Origin: Burkholderia sp. Bp8963
GTDB taxonomy: Bacteria; Pseudomonadota; Gammaproteobacteria; Burkholderiales; Burkholderiaceae
Direction of reading: 5' to 3'
Assembly: GCF_003854275.1 (NCBI RefSeq)
Contig: NZ_QTQP01000011.1
Location: 1-64,000, forward strand
DNA length: 64,000 nt
Of the stretch, positions 57,852 to 64,000 are shown piece by piece; position 1 is the first letter of the stretch; each line of letters starts with the position of its first letter. The notes beneath the pieces are model-generated. The model saw nothing but the letters and a program-made list of their open reading frames with translations, was not told the origin of the DNA and did no database searches. The position numbers were made by a program, and so were the translations under genes.

Positions 57852-60055
57852 TACACCCTCTCTGTTTCGGACATTGTTTTGGACAAGTGCGCGAGATTCG
57901 CGCAGACCCGGATCAGCGCCGAGTTCACGTGCGCGGCCTGCTCAACCGACCGCTCCACTTCCGCCGCGATCTGGTCGATCCGTGTGCCGACGTTCGCAAT
58001 CACGTCGTCGCTGCTGCGTTTCATCTCGTCGCGCATTCGATCGACGATCCGCTCGATGTTGTCGTTCACGGCTTTGCGCTGCTGCGATTTCTTGTAATCG
58101 CTGTCGACCAGCCCCCAGAGCGCCTTCGCGAGGCTCACCACGAGCGTGACGCCGCCGATTGCGAGCGTCACCCAGCCCGCCGGATTCCAGAACATCAGCA
58201 GGCCACCCGCGAGTGCTGCAACGAGCGACATGTAGTTCACGCCGCTGTCGAACTTCATGTTCAATTCGAACCCTTTGCCGAGCGCCGGCGCGTCGATCGA
58301 GCGGTACGCATCCTGAAGCTGCTCGACGCGCCGCTGGAATCGCTCGAGGACATCGGTCACGTCCTGCTGAAATCGCTCGAACTGCGCTTTCATCTGCGTC
58401 GGCAGTGCGGCTTCGAGCACGGCCTGTTCGCCACGTATCGCAGCGCCCAGCGCGTGCTTCAGATCGTCGTTGTCGATACCGGCGTCGATGCGGTTATAAA
58501 GCTTCTTGCGCACGCTCGTTTCGAACGTTCGGATCGCGCCATCCGCGAGTGTCTGCAACGCGGTGCCAAGTCCGCCTACCGCCAATTCAAGTTGCTGGAT
58601 GACGTGTGTCCAATCGTTCTTCAGCTGTGTGGCGAGCGGCGCGACGGTGTCGCGTTGGATCAGCGTGATGGTTCCCGTCGCAGTCTGCACGGCGCTGCGT
58701 ACCTTGTTCACGTTCGCAGTCCGGATACGCGTGTCGCAATCGGTCACCATGCTGCCGGTCAGCCATTCGACGAACTGCTGGAATCCCGATTTCGACAACA
58801 GTTCCCCGGCGCTCGCCTTCGCGAGAAACTTCGCGCGACTGCGTGCAACATCCGACAGCGGCACGAGACAATCGGCCGCCGCGAGAAACGCCGGCTGTGC
58901 GCTCAACGCGATACAACGCTGATATCGTTCGCCCAGATGCTCACGCATCGTCTCGTCGAGCACCGCGAGACTGTCACGCTCGCCTTGGCTCAGCAACTCT
59001 GCCTTGTCGAGCTGGATCGGATTGGTGATCCGCTTGTTGTAGATCGTCCAGACTTCGGTCTGGTCACCCAGATGCGCGCGAATCTTCTCGAGGGTACCTT
59101 GCCCGTGTTCGTCGCCGGTCTGCGGCGCTGCGGCCTTGCTGGTCACGTAAAAGACCGCGTGCGCGGCTTTCACCGCGCCAAGGATGCTGCCGATCACACG
59201 GGCTTCCTTGCCCTCGATGCCGGGTACGTCGAGCAGTTCGAAGCGCTGGTCGTGCGCGTTGAACGTATAGCCTTGCGTATCGAGTGTGTAGTCGGGACTA
59301 CCGGTGCCGACGATGTGCCCGTCCGCGTGCGGTGCAAGGCTGTCGATCTGCGCATGCGCGCTCGCCTGACGAGCTTCTAGCGCCTGATGCGCGCTCAATG
59401 CGTGCTCGCATTGCGTGTTCAGTTGCTCACGTTCGGCCGTGTGCGCCGCCCCGAGTTCGAGTCGCTGCTGTTCGCCACGCGCGAGCAGCGCTTGTTCCGG
59501 CAGCTTGCGGAGCAGGAGCAGGAATCTTTGCCAGAGTGATGCTGCCTGCTTCGTGGTGGCAATCAGGTCGCGCAGGCGATTCAGTTCCCGCTCCAGCGCA
59601 TCCCGGTCGGCGTCGAGCTGCACGGTACGTTCGCTGGCTTGCGCGCGTAAGGTATTCAGACGCATGCTGCTATCGTCGATCGATTGTCGGAGCGCCGACA
59701 ACGCGGGTTCGCTGAGTCCGAATTCCGCCTCGAGGTCACGAAACCTCGTACGCGTGTCGGCTTTGGTGTTTTCGTTGAGCAGAATGCGCAGTGTCTCGAT
59801 GATCGTCGATTTGCCGGCATTCGTTTCACCGTAGAACGCGATTGTGAACGTGTCCCAGCGCGCATGTCGCCGGAGCGCGTCGATGCGCTGAACGAGATCG
59901 GCGCGAACCGGGGCGACGAGCGTTTCGACCTGCGCCATCGTTTGCGCGATGCGCGGATCCGTCGTGTCGAAATCGAGCTGCTTCAACAAATCGTCGATTT
60001 CATCCAATACGGTTTGGTATAGGTCGTTCGATGTCGTGCTGGCGGTAGGTCGCAT
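57851..60055 (-). CDS. leoBC: LeoBC-like dynamin GTPase (Eleos component)
   Basis: 734 aa from ATG 60055. GTPase domain: G1 IAFYGETNAGKSTIIETLR near residue 75, an inserted long coiled-coil (about residues 105-235), G3 ELLDVPGIEGKEARVIGSIL near residue 270, then WTIYNKRITNP. A stalk-like helical region precedes a hydrophobic hairpin near residue 635-670 (VAALAGGLLMFWNPAGWVTL) that could insert in membrane. It is the larger first gene of the LeoBC/LeoA pair. Mechanistic role in defence is not resolved. Confidence 0.82.
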   Translation of the reverse strand: MRPTASTTSNDLYQTVLDEIDDLLKQLDFDTTDPRIAQTMAQVETLVAPVRADLVQRIDALRRHARWDTFTIAFYGETNAGKSTIIETLRILLNENTKADTRTRFRDLEAEFGLSEPALSALRQSIDDSSMRLNTLRAQASERTVQLDADRDALERELNRLRDLIATTKQAASLWQRFLLLLRKLPEQALLARGEQQRLELGAAHTAEREQLNTQCEHALSAHQALEARQASAHAQIDSLAPHADGHIVGTGSPDYTLDTQGYTFNAHDQRFELLDVPGIEGKEARVIGSILGAVKAAHAVFYVTSKAAAPQTGDEHGQGTLEKIRAHLGDQTEVWTIYNKRITNPIQLDKAELLSQGERDSLAVLDETMREHLGERYQRCIALSAQPAFLAAADCLVPLSDVARSRAKFLAKASAGELLSKSGFQQFVEWLTGSMVTDCDTRIRTANVNKVRSAVQTATGTITLIQRDTVAPLATQLKNDWTHVIQQLELAVGGLGTALQTLADGAIRTFETSVRKKLYNRIDAGIDNDDLKHALGAAIRGEQAVLEAALPTQMKAQFERFQQDVTDVLERFQRRVEQLQDAYRSIDAPALGKGFELNMKFDSGVNYMSLVAALAGGLLMFWNPAGWVTLAIGGVTLVVSLAKALWGLVDSDYKKSQQRKAVNDNIERIVDRMRDEMKRSSDDVIANVGTRIDQIAAEVERSVEQAAHVNSALIRVCANLAHLSKTMSETERV

Positions 60056-60285
60056 ACGGATTCGTAGTTGGTTCGTGGTTTGGATGGACGAAATCGAACG
60101 GATGCGCGAACGAATGCCGTACTCGCGAGCACATCACGCAATATCATCCTTTTCGGCAACCCGACACAAAAGTTGAGGGTGGCGATTCGAAATTAACCAG
60201 TGCGCGAAATGCAAGAATGCTCGTCGCGATGCCATCACGCGCACCACGAAGCTACTTGTGTGGTTGACCGCCTTTTCGCTGGAAG

Positions 60286-61179
60286 CTACGCCTCGTTGTT
60301 GATTCCGTAAGGCACATGCCCCGTCGTCACGTGTCGCGAAGCAGGCTCGCAATTGCGCACGTGGTCGTCGAAGAAGATGTCGGGCCGGGATTCGGCGAGG
60401 AAAGGCGCCTTGGGCAGGCCGCCGAGAAACATCGCCTCGTCGATGGTCACGCCCCAAGCCATCAGCGTGCGAATCGCGCGTTCATGCGCGGGCGCGCTGC
60501 GGGCCGTCACCAGCGAGGTCCGAACGGCAACCGGCGAGCCGCGCCGCGCACGCAGCCGGCACAGCGCGTCGAGAAACGGCTTGAGCGGCCCCGGCGGCAG
60601 CGGGGTGCGCGCATGGCAAACCTCGTGGGCGATGAACTGCTCGAGCCGCATCAGGCGAAACACGCGCTCCGCCTCGTCGCTGAACAGAACCGAATCGCCG
60701 TCGAACGCGATACGCAATACGTTGTCGTCCGATGCCGACGTGACGGCTGACGCCGGATAGACCCGCGCGGCCGGAAATCCGGCCGCCGTTGCGGCCCGAA
60801 CGTCGGATGCGTGCGCGGACAGGAAGAGGCTCGCGCCCATCGGGCCCAGGTAGCGATGCGGCGCCGCGCCGCTCGTGAAGATCGCGCGTCCGATCGAGAG
60901 CCCGTGATGCCGGGCCGACGTGAACACGCGCAGGCCCGTCACCGGATCGTTGCGCGACAGAATCGCAACTTCGACGTCTTCCCGCCCGCCGTCGTTGAAC
61001 GCGAGCAGCTTGCGCACGAGCGCAAAGGCGGCGCCTGGATTTGCCGGCACGTCGAGCCGCGCCGCCTGAAGCGCGCGATAGGCAGTCGGGTCGTCCTCGC
61101 GGAACACCCGGTTTTCCTCCTCGAAATCGAAGAGCGCGCGTGCGGAGACGGCAATGGTCACCTTGTCGATTGCGTTCAC
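60286..61179 (-). CDS. 5'-nucleotidase (cytosolic NT5C1-like family)
   Basis: 297 aa from GTG 61179 with CCGGAGG just upstream. It matches the bacterial 5'-nucleotidase family: KVTIAVSARALFDFEEENRV, SRNDPVTGLRVFTSARHHGL, RIAFDGDSVLFSDEAERVF (haloacid-dehalogenase-like Asp motif), and ending in FLGGLPKAPFL. It dephosphorylates nucleoside monophosphates. The gene is 230 bp upstream of the LeoBC start on the same strand, but with its own ribosome site. Confidence 0.85.
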   Translation of the reverse strand: MNAIDKVTIAVSARALFDFEEENRVFREDDPTAYRALQAARLDVPANPGAAFALVRKLLAFNDGGREDVEVAILSRNDPVTGLRVFTSARHHGLSIGRAIFTSGAAPHRYLGPMGASLFLSAHASDVRAATAAGFPAARVYPASAVTSASDDNVLRIAFDGDSVLFSDEAERVFRLMRLEQFIAHEVCHARTPLPPGPLKPFLDALCRLRARRGSPVAVRTSLVTARSAPAHERAIRTLMAWGVTIDEAMFLGGLPKAPFLAESRPDIFFDDHVRNCEPASRHVTTGHVPYGINNEA

Positions 61180-61277
61180 GGAACCTCCGGTCAGTTGTTC
61201 GTCGCGCATCGTACGGTGCACGCGGGACATTTCGTGTCCCGTTCCGCGCTCGCAACGCGCCGATCGCCCGGACAGGA

Positions 61278-62915
61278 TCACACGTCGCGACTTCCGTCGG
61301 CCATCAGGCGCTGCTCCAGCGTCCGTGCCGCCGTCTCGGAGATCACGACTTCCACGTGCATGCGCGCCCGCGTCAAGCCGACGAACAGCAAACGCGGCCA
61401 CAGCGTGTCGGTCTGATCGAAGTCGACCTCGGTGAGCACGATCGCCGGCGCGGACTGGCCCTTGAAGCGCCGCACGGTCTCGATCGTCAGTTCGCCATCG
61501 GAGCAGACCGGATGCCCGTTCTCGTCGTATGCGCCCGTGAATTTCGCGAGCGTCCAGTCCGCGAGGCTGTCGTTGGCGAGCAGGTCCGAATGCTCGCGAC
61601 CGCGCCAGCAGAGCACGACGATATCCTGCAGCGGGTAGCCGTGCTGCAGGCATCGGCGCACGGCGTCGGCCGTCGCACGCGCAACGTTCTTGCTGCCGGG
61701 GCCGTACACCGTGAATTCCGGCGGCACGCCGGTCAGCGGTGCGCACGGCGCGATCGGTTCGTCAGTCAGCTGGAACAGATTGATGGCCTCGGCGACCTTG
61801 CGAGGGCTTCGGTAATTCTCCCGTGCGGTAATCTCGACCGCATCGTCGAATTCGATCTGTGCACGATCCGGATAAACGCACTGTTCCGGGTCGTCGAGCA
61901 GGTAAATGCGCCCGTCGTCATGCACGCGCGAAATCAGCGCCTGTACCCACTCCGCCTGCATGTCCTGCAGTTCGTCGATCACGAGCACGTCGAGATCCGG
62001 CGTCGCGCGCTCGCGCTCGTCGAGGTAGCGTTTCGCGAGTGCGTCGAAGTCGGGCTGGATGCGCGGACGATCCGCCGACTCCCAGCACAACAGGTGAAAG
62101 CTCGCGACCTCGGTGCCCGATGGCGCAAACTCGCGCATCTGATCGGCGAGCGGACGATTGAAGCACACGTAAGCCGCCTTCTTGCGGGCGACATGCGCGT
62201 GTCGCAGCAACGCGAGCGCCAGTTGCGTCTTGCCCGACCCGGCCGTCGCCCGCACGTGCACGACGCCGCTCGCGACGCGAATGCGCGGCACCCATCTCGC
62301 CAGTCCGCCGGAGATCGCATCGACACGCAGCCGGAGCGCACGCGCCTGCGCGGAAATGTCGGGCTGGACGGGCATGCGGTCGAGCAGGAACGCGCACACC
62401 CGTTCCTTTGCCGGATCGTGCCGGCCCGCCCCGAGCCTGCGCTGGACGAAGCCCGCCAGATCCGTGCAGTCCTCCGCATCCGCAATACGCTCGCGCGGAT
62501 AGCCGATCGTACCTTCGTCCGCGATGCGGTAATGCGGCAGCACGAGACAATGCAGCAGCCGCACGTCGAGGTTTTCGGCTTTCAGGCGCTTCAGGATCGA
62601 GTTGAACTGCCAGCCGGCCTGCCGCCCGATATCCTTCCTTTGTCCGCCGTACTGCTTGAACATGCCGCCGGCGTTCGTCTCGATTTCCCCTGCTTTCACC
62701 TCGAGCACGGCGATGTCGCCGGAGGAATTGACGACGACGATGTCGAGTTCGCCGTGGCTGTCGCGATGCGACTCGGCGCGCGCCCAGTCGACGCCATGAA
62801 ACAGTTCGTAGCTCTCGGGAAGCTTGTCGGCCAGTTGCCTGAGCACGTCGACCTCGGCATGCTCGCCCGCGGACGCGACGTGAATTTCAGAAAGGGGAGG
62901 ATAGACGTTGGCCAT
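61278..62915 (-). CDS. NERD-domain / UvrD-like SF1 helicase
   Basis: 545 aa from ATG 62915; upstream reading is non-coding in appearance. Residues about 10-130 form a NERD nuclease-related domain (GELDIVVVNSSGDIAVLEVK, with D-E-K-like residues), then SF1 helicase motifs: Walker A VRATAGSGKTQLALALL, DVLVIDELQDMQAEWVQALI, and a late TRARMHVEVVIS. It probably acts in DNA processing or defence. No second subunit is adjacent. Confidence 0.85.
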   Translation of the reverse strand: MANVYPPLSEIHVASAGEHAEVDVLRQLADKLPESYELFHGVDWARAESHRDSHGELDIVVVNSSGDIAVLEVKAGEIETNAGGMFKQYGGQRKDIGRQAGWQFNSILKRLKAENLDVRLLHCLVLPHYRIADEGTIGYPRERIADAEDCTDLAGFVQRRLGAGRHDPAKERVCAFLLDRMPVQPDISAQARALRLRVDAISGGLARWVPRIRVASGVVHVRATAGSGKTQLALALLRHAHVARKKAAYVCFNRPLADQMREFAPSGTEVASFHLLCWESADRPRIQPDFDALAKRYLDERERATPDLDVLVIDELQDMQAEWVQALISRVHDDGRIYLLDDPEQCVYPDRAQIEFDDAVEITARENYRSPRKVAEAINLFQLTDEPIAPCAPLTGVPPEFTVYGPGSKNVARATADAVRRCLQHGYPLQDIVVLCWRGREHSDLLANDSLADWTLAKFTGAYDENGHPVCSDGELTIETVRRFKGQSAPAIVLTEVDFDQTDTLWPRLLFVGLTRARMHVEVVISETAARTLEQRLMADGSRDV

Positions 62916-63177
62916 GTTGTTTCCGGTTGTCGATTCGTGTTCGGGCCTGGCGATTGCGCAAGCATTCGCGCGCTGTCGGTGCGTCCGATGCGTGGCGCAT
63001 GCTTTCGCAAATCGGCGACCGATGCGATCGCTTCCGTTCACGGCATTCGCTGCCGGGCAGATGTGCCGACGCTCACCTGTCGAGGAACCAGACTCGCCCA
63101 TGTCCAGATATCGGCAACGACGGTTGAATCTTTAGATGGCTCCCCGCACGCTGACACGCCCGGAACCGGGTAATGAG

Positions 63178-64000
63178 TTATCGCTTCGCGCCGGGCGCGT
63201 CGAGCACCCCATCCTGCGAAAACAGCACCGCATTGCCGGCGCCGTCGATCAGTGCGGCGGTGAGCGTCGCCCGATCGTCGCGCTGATGAACCTCGAACGA
63301 CGCGCTGCCCTCGCGTTGCCGAAACACAAGGCCGTCGAGCCCGACGCCCATCAGTCCCTTTCCAGTCGCAACGAGATCGGTGATCGAGCTCTTCGTGCCC
63401 ACGTTCAGCGCCGTCCACGTCGCACCGCCGTCGCTGCTCTGGTACAGGCTGCCGAGCAGCCCGGCCACGACGATCCGCCCGTCGGGCAGTGCCACGCCCG
63501 TCCACAGCGTGCCCTTGCCGCCCGTCGCGCTGTACGTCCAGTTCGCACCGCCGTCGGTCGACTTCAGCACCGTCCCCTGCTCCGACACGATGTACAGCGC
63601 GCGCTTCCCATCCGGGAAGATGTGGTACAGGTTGCGGTCCGCCTTCCCGCCACCCGGTGGCTTCGGCAGCGTCTGCTTGTTCCACGTCTTGCCGCCGTCG
63701 TGCGTCACCAGCATCAGCGACCACAGGCCGACCGCAATCCCGTCCTGCGGGCTCGTGAAAATGACGGAGAACAGCGGCTGGTCAACCGACGTGTCCATGC
63801 GCTGCTTCTGCCAGGTTTCCCCACCGTCGCGGGTCGCGAGAATCGTGCCCCATTGACCGACCGCCCAGCCGTGCTGCTCATCGGCAAACGTGACGGCCGA
63901 CAGCGTTGCCGAGTTCCGCACGGCATGGGCTTGCCGGAACGACTTGCCGTCGTCGTCCGACAGCAGAACAAGGCCGTGCTCACCCACGGCGACGATGCGT
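63178..64000 (-). CDS. Partial YCF48-like beta-propeller protein
   Basis: The gene reads out of the right edge, so its N-terminus is missing. The visible ~270 residues have repeating blades (GWAVGQWGTILATRDGGETW; GIAVGLWSLMLVTHDGGKTW; GTVLKSTDGGANWTY; GSLYQSSDGGATW) characteristic of photosystem-stability-factor YCF48/BNR-like propellers, which are exported in bacteria and often sit beside RND-type transporters. No catalytic motif. Confidence 0.8.
   Translation of the reverse strand, partial: RIVAVGEHGLVLLSDDDGKSFRQAHAVRNSATLSAVTFADEQHGWAVGQWGTILATRDGGETWQKQRMDTSVDQPLFSVIFTSPQDGIAVGLWSLMLVTHDGGKTWNKQTLPKPPGGGKADRNLYHIFPDGKRALYIVSEQGTVLKSTDGGANWTYSATGGKGTLWTGVALPDGRIVVAGLLGSLYQSSDGGATWTALNVGTKSSITDLVATGKGLMGVGLDGLVFRQREGSASFEVHQRDDRATLTAALIDGAGNAVLFSQDGVLDAPGAKR

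Overview
The window is high-GC proteobacterial DNA with very GC-rich third codon positions. Its gene families (a Kelch/RHS surface protein, AraC regulators, an StyA/StyB-type operon, recC-recB-recD in one block, several Burkholderia-type small hypotheticals) fit Burkholderia sensu stricto, probably the B. cepacia complex. That assignment is inference from gene content and base composition. I found no rRNA, tRNA or CRISPR array.

Region 1 (1-8440), a surface-toxin and mobile-element scar. A partial protein made of 109-residue repeats precedes a 1760-aa RHS protein with a 67-residue variable tip and an AT-richer 85-aa downstream partner. A terminator, a detached fragment of an RHS core, a frameshifted stub of a tyrosine recombinase and a perfect 50-bp palindrome follow.

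Region 2 (8495-14741), a tightly packed four-gene operon: a TIGR04255-like protein, a helix-turn-helix protein, a protein with an SQTCDI motif, and a 1264-aa protein with an N-terminal PD-(D/E)XK-like nuclease domain, a P-loop STAND-type NTPase and long helical repeats. This is the best candidate for an undescribed (probably anti-phage) system.

Region 3 (15202-19676): PAS-adenylate cyclase, divergent EamA exporter and LysR regulator, a small protein with a paralogue at 52989, and HU.

Region 4 (19709-26513), a minus-strand exopolysaccharide or phage-receptor locus resembling E. coli wecB(nfrC)/nfrB/nfrA/ybcH plus a DUF2334 protein. Only an N-terminal stub of nfrB seems to remain, and nfrA carries a 51-bp tandem repeat.

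Region 5 (27179-36852): an AraC gene and a COG0523 GTPase gene fused head-to-head with both 5' ends lost, then an AraC-controlled operon (DLH/NTF2 fusion, SDR, StyA-like oxygenase, flavin reductase, outer-membrane protein) whose layout matches iif/ind indole-to-anthranilate clusters.

Region 6 (37009-52737), mostly minus strand: monooxygenase-fold protein, hydrolase, LysE exporter, sirtuin with a small partner, a conserved hypothetical, and recC-recB-recD with 4-bp overlaps.

Region 7 (52989-64000): the second paralogue, a WYL regulator, small proteins, an AraC-type protein, the dynamin-like pair LeoBC/LeoA (Eleos defence), a 5'-nucleotidase, a NERD-domain SF1 helicase and a partial YCF48-like beta-propeller protein.
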